Source: Xanthobacteraceae bacterium (GTDB lineage: Bacteria; Pseudomonadota; Alphaproteobacteria; Rhizobiales; Xanthobacteraceae). From it: DNA of 12,335 nt. The notes beneath the pieces were generated by a model. That model saw only the letters and a program-made list of their open reading frames with translations, was not told the origin of the DNA and ran no database searches. Positions 1-7,215 of the stretch are shown here, in pieces; positions within the stretch are counted from its first letter, which is position 1; every line of letters begins with the position of its first letter. Where the stretch lies: NCBI GenBank assembly GCA_030037185.1, contig JASHRR010000517.1:1-12335 (forward strand), written 5' to 3'. Both the position numbers and the translations under genes were made by a program.

Positions 1-31
1 CGTCTGAGCGGAGAGTTGCCCCTCACTTCGA

Positions 32-57
32 CCCTTTCCCCGCAAGCGGGGAAAGGG
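32..57. repeat. Perfect GC-rich palindrome (12-bp arms)
   Basis: Arms CCCTTTCCCCGC (32-43) and GCGGGGAAAGGG (46-57) are perfect reverse complements separated by AA. No T-tract follows on either strand, so it is not a textbook intrinsic terminator. CCCTTTCCCCGC-type palindromes are, from general knowledge, frequent dispersed intergenic elements in rhizobial genomes. It lies 53 bp before the first gene. A weaker relative may occur at 11240-11264. Confidence 0.75.
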
Positions 58-110
58 AGCTATCCGATCGACAAGTACTTTAGAATTCCTTTGTGCAGGG
101 TTGTGCGGCC

Positions 111-830
111 ATGCGGCATCGTTTGCTTTCCATCAGTGCTATCGTTGCGACGTGGTTGGCGGGCGGCGTCGCACACGCACAAGACCTGCCGCCGAAAATC
201 TGGGACATCAAGCTCGGGATTCCGATCAGCGAGCTGCCGCTTAAGGACTTCGTCGATCCGGCTTGCGGCACGAACGGCGGCCCGCCCGCGCGGGTGCTCA
301 CTGGCTTCGAGGGATTTGCGCTGTGTCCCGTGGAACAATCGACCGGGCTGCACGAGGTTTGGTTCCGCTACGACGACGAAATGGAATATATTGCACGGGC
401 GCGACGCTCCGGCGCGTTGATCCGGCAGTATCAGGCCAATTCGCTCGCCGGCCAGCCGATCATCACGTCGTTCTTAATCGACGATGCCGGCCTGGTTCAA
501 GGCTACCGGATCGTCAACGATCCTCGCGCGGAGGGCAGCACCCGCATTGACGCATTCAACCTTGCGGATCTGTTCAAGGGCATCGCCGGCCTGGGAATCC
601 CGTGCACCGATCTGCCGCCGGCGGAAGGCGAGCGGCCGATCGATGACATCTTCATCAAGGAAATCTGCGAGCTTAAGACCGACGACAGGGTCGTCCGCGT
701 CGAGTCGCGCCGCTATTACAAGCCGGGTCAGTACGCGGTCGATCCTAACGAAAATCGCCTGACCGAAAACCAATTCGAAAGCTCTGCGCGGCTCGAGGTC
801 TACCGTCCACCGCACCGCAAGGTACCCTAG
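111..830 (+). CDS. Secreted protein of unknown function, 239 aa
   Basis: I do not recognise a family. The first 23 residues form a classical Sec signal peptide: MRHR, a hydrophobic core, then AHA|QD as the likely signal peptidase I site, so the mature product should be periplasmic or secreted. The start chosen is ATG at 111, with AGGG at 97-100 ten bases before it. A GTG at 93 in the same frame would add six residues ahead of the signal peptide and is less likely. The mature part has four cysteines (52, 72, 165, 186), which could form two disulfides after export. It is mostly mixed charged and beta-like sequence, with a Tyr/Arg-rich stretch near 195-210 and no transmembrane segment after the signal. 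Codon use agrees with the neighbours. It converges with the pentapeptide-repeat gene, leaving 53 bp between the stops. That it is a gene is fairly certain; its role is unknown. Confidence 0.85.
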   Translation: MRHRLLSISAIVATWLAGGVAHAQDLPPKIWDIKLGIPISELPLKDFVDPACGTNGGPPARVLTGFEGFALCPVEQSTGLHEVWFRYDDEMEYIARARRSGALIRQYQANSLAGQPIITSFLIDDAGLVQGYRIVNDPRAEGSTRIDAFNLADLFKGIAGLGIPCTDLPPAEGERPIDDIFIKEICELKTDDRVVRVESRRYYKPGQYAVDPNENRLTENQFESSARLEVYRPPHRKVP

Positions 831-883
831 CCCGGACGGAGCGACCGCCCGCGCTCGCGTCATCCGGAAGAGCCGGGGCACTT

Positions 884-1669
884 TCAGGGATGAATCGTAT
901 TGTCTGGCATCATTGCGCCGGTAAAGACCGTGCCGGCTTGGTTGGTATTGCCCATGTTGGCCGACCGCAGCACCGCATGGTTGAGGTTGGTGCCGCTCAG
1001 ATTGGCGCCGCTGAGGTCCGCAAGATAGAACACTGATTCGCCGAATTGAGCGCCCGACAGGTTGGCATCGCGTAGATTGGCCTGGGTGAGCTCAGTGCTG
1101 TTCGCCACTGCGCCGCTCATGTTGACCCGCAGCATCCGGCCCTGATGCAGGTTGGCGCCGTTGAGCGTGGCGTTGGCGAAATTGGCGTCGTTGAGAAGCG
1201 CTGCCTCGAGGTCTGCTTCGGTCAGGATGGCGCGATCGAGCCGCCCATTGAGAAGGCGGATGCTGCCCATCAGCGCCTCGGTGAGATTGGCGCGGGAGAA
1301 ATTGGCACGGCTGGCGTCGGCCTCGAACAGCATGGCATTGGCGAGCTTGGCGTTGGACAGGTCAGCCTGGATGAGATCGGTCTTGTTGAGATTGGCGCCG
1401 GTGAGGTCGGCGCCCGAGAGATTGGCGCCGCGCAACACCGCGCGATGGAAGCTTGCGCCGGCGAGGTTGGCCCCGGCCAGATTGGCGCCGGCGAGGTTTC
1501 GCCGCTTGAGGCTGACGCCCGCGAGTTTGCAGCCCGGGCAGTCCTTGGTCTGGCCGGCGAGAAATGCCGCCGGATCGGCCGCTTGCGCCGAGGCTCGGTG
1601 AAGCCCGGCGCTGGCGCAGAGCGCCAAGGCGAAGGTGGCGGCGGCGATGACCGGCGAAGTGGCGCGCAT
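884..1669 (-). CDS. Exported pentapeptide-repeat protein, 261 aa
   Basis: After residue 47 the protein is almost entirely pentapeptide repeats of the A(N/D)LxX kind. I count 41 consecutive five-residue units in register (residues 48-252), followed by a nine-residue tail. Such repeats fold as a right-handed quadrilateral beta-helix with four pentapeptides per turn, so about ten turns. The N-terminus is a probable Sec signal (residues 1-28, ASA|Q), and a CxxC pair (C44, C47) sits just before the helix. The family includes DNA-mimicking gyrase protectors, but those are cytoplasmic; an exported one more likely has a structural or binding role, and the actual role is unknown. The start is ATG at 1669, which gives the signal peptide directly at the N-terminus; an in-frame start at 1735 would overlap the upstream gene and bury the signal. 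The start lies 16 bp after the flavoprotein stop, so co-transcription is possible. The ribosome-binding site is weak. Confidence 0.85.
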   Translation of the reverse strand: MRATSPVIAAATFALALCASAGLHRASAQAADPAAFLAGQTKDCPGCKLAGVSLKRRNLAGANLAGANLAGASFHRAVLRGANLSGADLTGANLNKTDLIQADLSNAKLANAMLFEADASRANFSRANLTEALMGSIRLLNGRLDRAILTEADLEAALLNDANFANATLNGANLHQGRMLRVNMSGAVANSTELTQANLRDANLSGAQFGESVFYLADLSGANLSGTNLNHAVLRSANMGNTNQAGTVFTGAMMPDNTIHP

Positions 1670-1685
1670 GATGCAATATCCGTTG

Positions 1686-3407
1686 TTAAGGATGGCCTTG
1701 CCCCGACAGTAGCGCCGCCTCGAAGGCGCTGGCAATGGCCGGCCCGCTCTTGCCGGGCTTTAATGCGTCGCCGATCACCACGACGTTTTGCCTCGGTCGG
1801 CAGATGCGGCGCGCCCGCTCGCCAGTACTTCGCCGCGCCCGGTGATAAAGCCAGTGGCGAAACCTCCGCATGGTGAAAATCCACCGCAGGACCGGCCATC
1901 TTGCGGCACCATGGTCAAGCAGCAGGTTCGGCAGTCCGCCAAGGGCAAAGCGGTAGCCGGCCCCGGTAGCGATCACGATGCGATCATAGGTTGCGAGCTG
2001 CTCAGGCCCCTTAATGTCGACACCATAGAGAAAAGTGACGCCCTTGTGCATGCAAGCGGCTACCATGTTGCTGATGTAGCGATCGAACGAGGTCTGTTCT
2101 GCCGCCACCTCCTGGAACAACGGCGCCTTGCCGGCCTGGCGGAATGCTCCTCCCGCCGCGTTCTCCCGCTCGAAGATCGTAACCCTGTTGGTGTCGGCGA
2201 CCAGCGCGGCGTAAGTCAGCCCGGCGGGCCCGGCGCCGATGATGGCAATGCGTTCGCCTTGCGGCGGCTTTGCGGCGGCAAACCTCGTCTCGTCGCCGGC
2301 CGCCGCGTTGACGACGCAATGCAATCGCGCACCGCCGCGCATCTCATTGACGCAGGTGTTGCACGCAAGGCACGCCCGCGGCGGCTCGCCGCGTGTGAGC
2401 TTGGCGACCCAATCGGGCTCGGCGATGAGTGTGCGCCCAAGCGCCACGAAATCCGCCTTGCCGGACTCGATCGCCTGCTTCGCGGTCGCGGGATCACCGA
2501 GCCGGCCGACGGCAATGACCGGCACCGCGGCCTCCTTTTTGATTTCGGCCGCATAGGACAGGAATGTCGCGTCAGGATATTGCATCGGCGGGATCATGCG
2601 CGCCGCCGACGGCAGCGAGCGGTAGTGGCCGGCCGCAATGTGCAGCGCGTCGACCCCGCTCTGCGCCGCGAGCAGCGCGACATGCCGGCCTTCCTCAAAT
2701 GCCATCCCTTGCGGGAAATAATCGTCGACCGACAGGCGCAAGACCACCGGAATGCGGACTGCGGCCTTGACGGCTGCGAGCACCTCAAGGCCGAAGCGCG
2801 CACGATTTTGCAGCGAGCCTCCATAGGCGTCGGCGCGCCGGTTTTCGAAGCGGTTGAGGAATTGCGAAATCAGATAGCCGTGGGCGGCGTGGATCTCGAC
2901 GCAATCGAAGCCGGCTTTCTCGGCACGCAGAGCGGCGGCCGCGAAGCCCGCGATGGTGAAGGCGATGTCGTCGTGCGTCATCTCCTTGGGGATGATGGTT
3001 TCGTTGGTCACCTCAAACACCGGGTGCGGAACAGCCGATGGCGCAACTGGCGTTTCCTCGCAGATGTCGGTGCGCGTGTGGCCGCCGCCATGGCCGAGCT
3101 GAATCGACGCCTTTGCGCCGCCCGCATGGATCGCCTCGGTGAGGCGCGTCAGGCCAGGCAGGAAACAATCATCATAAATGCCAAGCTCGCGACGCCGATG
3201 GCGGCCGGCGCGCGTCGGCGATGCCATTTCTACGGTGACAAGACCGACCCCGCCGCGCACGCGAGCCATGTAGTAATCTAGGCTGCCGTCAGTCACGAAA
3301 CCATCCGCATCGGCAAGCCGCGTCGTCATCGGCGCCATGATGATGCGGTTCTTGATCTCGACCGCGCCGATGCGTCCGGGGGTCAAAAGGACATTCGTCT
3401 CGCTCAT
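1686..3407 (-). CDS. NADH:flavin oxidoreductase / 2,4-dienoyl-CoA reductase-like Fe-S flavoprotein, shortened C-terminus
   Basis: Residues about 8-335 are an Old-Yellow-Enzyme-type FMN-binding TIM barrel, with KNRIIMAPM at 19-27, HAAHGYLISQFLNR at 173-186, DAYGGS at 193-198 and the phosphate-site region ALGRTLIAEPDW near 322-333. Cysteines 346, 349, 352 and 364 (spacing X2, X2, X11) match the [4Fe-4S] site of dienoyl-CoA reductase and trimethylamine dehydrogenase relatives. IIGAGPAG (389-396) is the FAD Rossmann motif, and VVVIGDALKPG (542-552) is the usual end of the FAD domain. Full-length relatives are about 640-680 aa; this one is 573 aa because the NAD(P)H-binding Rossmann insert expected between about 485 and 540 is replaced by a short Arg/Trp-rich link (13 Arg in 498-540). 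Expected chemistry is reduction of an activated C=C bond in the cytoplasm; the electron source is unclear. Its ATG overlaps the stop of the upstream dehydrogenase-like gene (ATGA), indicating translational coupling. The substrate cannot be read from the sequence. Confidence 0.87.
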   Translation of the reverse strand: MSETNVLLTPGRIGAVEIKNRIIMAPMTTRLADADGFVTDGSLDYYMARVRGGVGLVTVEMASPTRAGRHRRRELGIYDDCFLPGLTRLTEAIHAGGAKASIQLGHGGGHTRTDICEETPVAPSAVPHPVFEVTNETIIPKEMTHDDIAFTIAGFAAAALRAEKAGFDCVEIHAAHGYLISQFLNRFENRRADAYGGSLQNRARFGLEVLAAVKAAVRIPVVLRLSVDDYFPQGMAFEEGRHVALLAAQSGVDALHIAAGHYRSLPSAARMIPPMQYPDATFLSYAAEIKKEAAVPVIAVGRLGDPATAKQAIESGKADFVALGRTLIAEPDWVAKLTRGEPPRACLACNTCVNEMRGGARLHCVVNAAAGDETRFAAAKPPQGERIAIIGAGPAGLTYAALVADTNRVTIFERENAAGGAFRQAGKAPLFQEVAAEQTSFDRYISNMVAACMHKGVTFLYGVDIKGPEQLATYDRIVIATGAGYRFALGGLPNLLLDHGAARWPVLRWIFTMRRFRHWLYHRARRSTGERARRICRPRQNVVVIGDALKPGKSGPAIASAFEAALLSGQGHP

Positions 3408-4186
3408 AGTGTCGGCACTTCACCGCCATCCATGTCGATGGTGGCGCCATGGAGCCAGCGCCCGCGCGGTGACACCATGAAAGCGATGAGACTGGCGATG
3501 TCCTCGGGCGTACCGAAACGCGTGACATTGATGTCCTGGCGGTGCCACTCGCGAACCTCGGCTTCGTTTTTGCCGGTGCGCTCAACATCGGCCTTGATGC
3601 GCCGCCAAAGCCGCTCGGTCTCGACATAGCTCGGGTGGATGGTGTTGACCTGCACGTGGTCGGCCTTGCCGAGATCGGCAAGCGCCTTGGCGAACGCCGC
3701 GCAGGCCGCGTTGACCGAGCTGCCGATGGTGAAGGCGGCAATCGGAATGCGCCCGCTGGTGCCGCCGATGGTGACGAGCGAGCCGCGGGCCTCGCGCAGC
3801 AGCGGCCATGCGGCGCGGGAAAGCCGCACATGGGCGAAGAACTTCAGCGCATAGCCATCTGCCCAGTCCGCATCCGTGAGGGCGAGAAAATCGCCGCGCT
3901 TGGTGGCGCCGGCATTGTTGACCAGGATATCGAGCCGGCCGAAGTCTTGCCTGACGGCCGCCGTGAGCGCGGGAGCCGCCTTCTCCCCGCGCAGGTCGAG
4001 AGCGAGATATTTCGCCGTGCGCCCGCATTTTTCGACGCCCGACGCCGCCTCCCGCAGCGCCGCCTCATCGCGTCCGGTCAGCATCAGGTCGCATCCCTCC
4101 TGCGCCAGTGTGAGCGCAATGCCGCGCCCGATGCCGCGGCTCGATCCGGTCACAAGCGCGACCTTTCCGGTCAGTCCAAGGTCCAT
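3404..4186 (-). CDS. Short-chain dehydrogenase/reductase (SDR) family protein with atypical active site
   Basis: This is a single Rossmann domain of classical SDR length (260 aa). The cofactor motif TGSSRGIG is at residues 13-20 and NNAG at 90-93, and the C-terminal region (FGTPEDIASLIAFMVSP, 224-240, then GATIDMDGG) is typical of the family. The active-site tetrad looks altered: by my alignment the YxxxK pair falls on G155 and N159 (GSSVN), the catalytic Ser on G142 (TIGGTSG) and the helix-4 Asn on K115. I believe related alphaproteobacterial SDRs share the IGxSVNAA pattern, so this is probably a subfamily trait and not decay. It may bind NAD(P)(H) without ordinary carbonyl reduction, or use other residues. 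The start is ATG at 4186, giving MDLGLTGKVALVTG, the expected distance from start to motif. It heads a leftward unit and shares a 4-bp ATGA overlap with the flavoprotein gene. Confidence 0.87.
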   Translation of the reverse strand: MDLGLTGKVALVTGSSRGIGRGIALTLAQEGCDLMLTGRDEAALREAASGVEKCGRTAKYLALDLRGEKAAPALTAAVRQDFGRLDILVNNAGATKRGDFLALTDADWADGYALKFFAHVRLSRAAWPLLREARGSLVTIGGTSGRIPIAAFTIGSSVNAACAAFAKALADLGKADHVQVNTIHPSYVETERLWRRIKADVERTGKNEAEVREWHRQDINVTRFGTPEDIASLIAFMVSPRGRWLHGATIDMDGGEVPTL

Positions 4187-4872
4187 CGGTGTGCCGCCCC
4201 AGCGAAAGATTTAAGGCCTTCATCCTCGATTGCGCGACGCATGGCAAGAGCGAATAGCCGGCCCTCGACGGGCGGTTCGCGACCCCATAAGACGCCGGAT
4301 CGAAGGCGGATCACCCCCAGCGGCCTTTTCGATTCCCGGTGGCTATAATTCACGATCGAAACCGCTTTGCGCAACAAAGCATTGGTCCGGCGCGATTGCA
4401 GCGGTTGCGGGCGGCGAATGCCGGCAGCAGCTACCAACTCGATGACTCGATGAAAATCGTTTGACCCGCCTCACGGCGGGTCGCTCAAATCCACAGAAAA
4501 ACGATGCTGGTCGCCGGAGCCGCCGCTCACGTCGTGGCGCTGCTTAAGCGACATCGACTAGTCCCTTCGGCTAATCGCAGCTGCTTTTCGACTTATCCGA
4601 TGCGGCACTCGCCGACATCCGGGGGATATCTCTGCGGCGTCCACGGCCGCGATGGACGCGTTCGCACTCAAAATCGATTGCCGCGGCGTCTGCCATGCGG
4701 GCCGCAGCCGGGTTGAGCAACCAAACCCCTTGGCGCATCCCGAAGGCCCTATTTCGCTCACGTTTTTCATCGGGTCGGCCCGCCGGGTCCGGTCTGTGCC
4801 GGCCGCTGGCAAGCTCCCGCCGGAGGCGGTGGCCCAATCGGGCCGCGGCTGCTCGCGCCGGTCGTCACCCGA
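4187..4872. other. 686-bp stretch without a convincing gene
   Basis: This lies upstream of the SDR/flavoprotein unit and downstream of the glycosyltransferase, so it should contain the leftward promoter of the SDR unit; no clear -35/-10 pair could be assigned. It contains a TATAAT hexamer at 4344-4349 (+) without a matching -35, a small inverted repeat GCTTTG/CAAAGC (4364-4369 and 4375-4380), and the stronger hairpin at 4463-4482. Open frames here are short (under 90 codons), overlap on both strands and resemble no family I know. The best is 4652-4900 (+), treated as a finding. Confidence 0.6.
4463..4482. repeat. Perfect 8-bp hairpin, possible weak terminator
   Basis: GACCCGCC (4463-4470) and GGCGGGTC (4475-4482) form a perfect stem around TCAC, with outer TTTGA and TCAAA arms extending the symmetry. 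Read leftward, the hairpin is followed by AAACGATTTT, so it could weakly terminate transcripts coming from the glycosyltransferase gene, although it lies about 390 bp beyond that stop. It could equally be a dispersed palindrome. Confidence 0.45.
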
Positions 4873-6057
4873 TCACACCTGGTCGGTGCACAACTCATGA
4901 CTGAGTGGCGTATTGTCCCTGATGAGGTCGCGGTCCGCGATGATGCCGGCCGGCGTCGCGCTGTTTAACTGTGCGGTGGCGGAAGCCGGGGCCAGACTCG
5001 CAGCATCGACCCCGCTGCGATCCGCACTGCGGCGAATCATCGCGCGATAGAGCCGCAGGTAATCCTTGGTCATCCTGACCGCAGAGAAGCGCTCCTCGAA
5101 GCGGCGGCGAATGGCCTTTCGGTCTAACGTAACCACCTCGGCAACCGCCTGCACGGCTTCGTCCATGGTCGAAACTATTCGCCCCGTGAGCCCATCCTCA
5201 ATGACCTCGGGGACCGAGCCGCAGGGAAACGCGATCACCGGGGTTCCGCATGCCATTGCCTCGATCATGACCAGTCCGAAAGGCTCCGGCCAATCGATCG
5301 GAAACAGCAATGCCGCTGCATGCCCGAGAAATTCGGTCTTGGCCGGGTCATCGATCTCGCCGACGAATTCGACGTCCGGTCCCCGCAACAGGGGCAAGAT
5401 CACCTCGCGGAAGTAGCAACCCTCATTCACCTTGTCTGCTTTGGCGGCGATCTTCAGCGGCATGCCGACGGCGCGGGCGACCGCGATGGCGCGATCGGGC
5501 CGTTTCTCCGGGGAGAGGCGGCCGAGAAATGCCAGATAGTTGCCGCGCGCATTGAAGGTTGGCTGGTGAAGATCGACTGGGAGGCCATGATGCACAGTTG
5601 CAACGAAGTTTGCCGTGCGGAGCGGCAGTCGCTGCGCATTGGAGACCGATACCAGCGGCATCTGCCGAAACCGAAGATAGAACTGGAGGTGGTCGGGAAG
5701 ATCGAGCCTGCTGTGAAGCGTCGTCAGAATCCGGTACGGCTCGGAGCGGAACAACGGAAAGTGCAGATAATCTATGTGGAAGTGCAATACATCGAAATCG
5801 TCTGCGCGCTCGCGCACCTTGTCGAGCATCAGCATGAAATGCGGAATGGCATCGCGGGTCGTATCATCAAGGCGCAGAGCGCGAGGCGTGCAAGGAACAA
5901 GCTCGGCAGAGGTGATTGCGTCGGCGCTTGCGAACAGGGTCACCTGGTGCCCCTGCCTGACGAGTTCCTCGGTCAGGAATGAAACGACCCGCTCGGTGCC
6001 GCCATAGAGCCGCGGCGGGACACTTTCGAAGAGAGGAGCGATTTGGGCAATCTTCAT
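4873..6057 (-). CDS. Glycosyltransferase family 4 protein, 394 aa
   Basis: This is a retaining GT-B glycosyltransferase, expected to move a sugar from a nucleotide-sugar donor to an unidentified acceptor in the cytoplasm. The N-terminal Rossmann-like half begins MKIAQIAPLFES and carries the acceptor-side loop RLYGGTER (16-23). The C-terminal half carries the donor-site segment GRLSPEKRPDRAI (179-191, with R180 and K185 as the usual phosphate-binding pair), the EX7E motif (E258 and E266 in EPFGLVMIEAMACGTPVIAF) and VPEVIEDGLTG (282-292). There is no signal peptide or membrane helix. The last 50 residues, after about 343, are low-complexity Ala/Ser/Thr/Asp sequence outside the fold. The start is ATG at 6057, immediately before the first beta strand; no good Shine-Dalgarno is seen. 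It is apparently monocistronic, with long gene-poor stretches on both sides, so context gives no clue to the acceptor (polysaccharide, glycolipid or trehalose-like product are all possible). Confidence 0.9.
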   Translation of the reverse strand: MKIAQIAPLFESVPPRLYGGTERVVSFLTEELVRQGHQVTLFASADAITSAELVPCTPRALRLDDTTRDAIPHFMLMLDKVRERADDFDVLHFHIDYLHFPLFRSEPYRILTTLHSRLDLPDHLQFYLRFRQMPLVSVSNAQRLPLRTANFVATVHHGLPVDLHQPTFNARGNYLAFLGRLSPEKRPDRAIAVARAVGMPLKIAAKADKVNEGCYFREVILPLLRGPDVEFVGEIDDPAKTEFLGHAAALLFPIDWPEPFGLVMIEAMACGTPVIAFPCGSVPEVIEDGLTGRIVSTMDEAVQAVAEVVTLDRKAIRRRFEERFSAVRMTKDYLRLYRAMIRRSADRSGVDAASLAPASATAQLNSATPAGIIADRDLIRDNTPLSHELCTDQV

Positions 6058-6706
6058 ACCTGAACTTCGTTGCAGCTCCCTCCCACATCACTACGCTTGG
6101 CGCTGTCGAGCCAACGTGCATTCGAGCTAGGTAGATGAAGGCAAGAAAACAAGTGCTCCTTTGGGCAAATGGGCTCAATGCGGCACTGCCGCGCGCGGGC
6201 CAGCGCCGACCTGAGGCCGCATGCCGTCATGCCGAGACGTGGATCGCCCGGACCAGCCATCACCGCAAATGAATTGTTCATATGACCCGAACGCCCCGCT
6301 GGCGCGCGGGCTTCCACATCGCCTGTGCGGGGCGCGTGCTGCAGTTCTGTCTGGGCGGTTCCAGGGATAGTGAGGGACTCGCCCCTGCGGATCGCTTCCT
6401 GGCGCGAGTTCGAACCCGCTGCCGGAGTATGCCAAAGAAAATCTTATGGCCTGTCGGAATGTCCTAAGCCTACGCGTCTTAATCAAAGACGCGAGAGGGC
6501 GCAAACGCGGCGCTCTGGTTGCCCACGTCTGAACAACCGGCGCGATGGAGATGTTGATGGCGCGGGCATCCACGTCGGCGCCAAGATAAAACACAACACG
6601 TGGTAATCCGTTCGTTATCGCCGTGCACCTCCCGGCGATCCCGATCGGGAAGGCGCATTCAGCTACGCACGAGTTTTGTCCCGGTGACATCGCCAAGAAG
6701 AGAGCA
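6058..6706. other. 649-bp intergenic region between divergent genes
   Basis: This separates the leftward glycosyltransferase from the rightward VOC/SRPBCC pair and should hold both promoters, but I could not assign a -35/-10 pair. An ORF on the minus strand (6175-6717) overlaps the next gene's start and reads as low-quality Pro/Arg-rich sequence, so I do not call it. The one clear structure is the palindrome at 6473-6493. Confidence 0.6.
6473..6493. repeat. 8-bp inverted repeat, candidate operator or hairpin
   Basis: CGCGTCTT (6473-6480) and AAGACGCG (6486-6493) are perfect reverse complements separated by AATCA. It lies in the shared upstream region of two divergent genes, 213 bp before the VOC start and about 415 bp before the glycosyltransferase start. 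No T-tract follows on either side, so it looks more like a protein-binding site or structured leader than a terminator. No bound regulator is suggested by the sequence. Confidence 0.45.
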
Positions 6707-7195
6707 ATGCCGATCAAACAGAGAATTTCCCCCTGTCTGTGGTTCGATGGGCAGGCCGAGGAGGCCGCGAATTTCTACATTTCGGTTTTCAAAAACTCGA
6801 GGATCACCGCGGTTTCGCGCTACGGCGACGCAGGTCCGGGGCCGAAGGGCAGCGTCATGGTCGTTGGGCTAGAACTCGACGGGCAATCATTCACCGCTCT
6901 CAACGGCGGGCCGATGTTCAAGTTCACCGAAGCAATCTCGATGGTGGTCGACTGCGAAACGCAAGCCGAAGTCGATTATTACTGGGGGAAGCTTTCCGCC
7001 GGCGGGCAGGAGGGCCGGTGCGCCTGGCTTAAGGACAGGTTCGGCGTGTCCTGGCAGATCGTGCCGACGGCGCTGATCGAGCTGATGAAGGCCAACGACG
7101 CCCGAAAGTCGGCTCGCGTCATGAAGGCCATGCTTCAGATGAGCAAGATCGACATCGCCGGCCTGCAGCGGGCTTACGAGGGACAAGGTGACTGA
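6707..7195 (+). CDS. VOC family protein, PhnB-like (3-demethylubiquinone-9 3-methyltransferase-like domain)
   Basis: This 162-aa protein matches the PhnB-like branch of the vicinal oxygen chelate superfamily. Visible family segments are CLWFDGQAEEAANFYISVFK (10-29), the central FTALNGGPMFKFTEAISMVV (62-81), DYYWGKLSAGG (90-100) and WLKDRFGVSWQIVP (107-120). These proteins are small cytoplasmic beta-alpha-beta-beta-beta dimers; despite the domain name no methyltransferase activity should be assumed, and the substrate is unknown. The start chosen is ATG at 6707, preceded by the purine-rich AAGAAGAGAG, which gives the usual MPIKQRISPCLWF N-terminus; an upstream in-frame ATG at 6623 adds residues unlike the family. 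It is followed after 20 bp by the SRPBCC gene, a pairing common for these two families in proteobacteria, so the two are likely one operon. Confidence 0.87.
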   Translation: MPIKQRISPCLWFDGQAEEAANFYISVFKNSRITAVSRYGDAGPGPKGSVMVVGLELDGQSFTALNGGPMFKFTEAISMVVDCETQAEVDYYWGKLSAGGQEGRCAWLKDRFGVSWQIVPTALIELMKANDARKSARVMKAMLQMSKIDIAGLQRAYEGQGD

Positions 7196-7215
7196 TTCAA
7201 CAGGGAGCCATGACC

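Noticed and set aside
1788..3281. 497-codon open frame antisense to the flavoprotein
   Set aside because: The minus strand has FMN barrel, Fe-S and FAD motifs; the plus-strand reading is Arg-rich and matches nothing.
4344..4349. TATAAT hexamer as a -10 promoter box on the plus strand
   Set aside because: No acceptable -35 at 16-18 bases upstream and no gene in that direction nearby.
6405..6445. GCGAGTTCGAACCCGC resembles the T-arm of a tRNA
   Set aside because: With a 7-base T-loop the stem does not pair on either strand, and no acceptor, D or anticodon arm can be found around it.
6175..6717. 180-codon open frame on the minus strand between the glycosyltransferase and VOC genes
   Set aside because: Overlaps the VOC start, has Pro/Arg-rich non-family sequence and no ribosome-binding site; open frames of this length arise by chance in GC-rich DNA.
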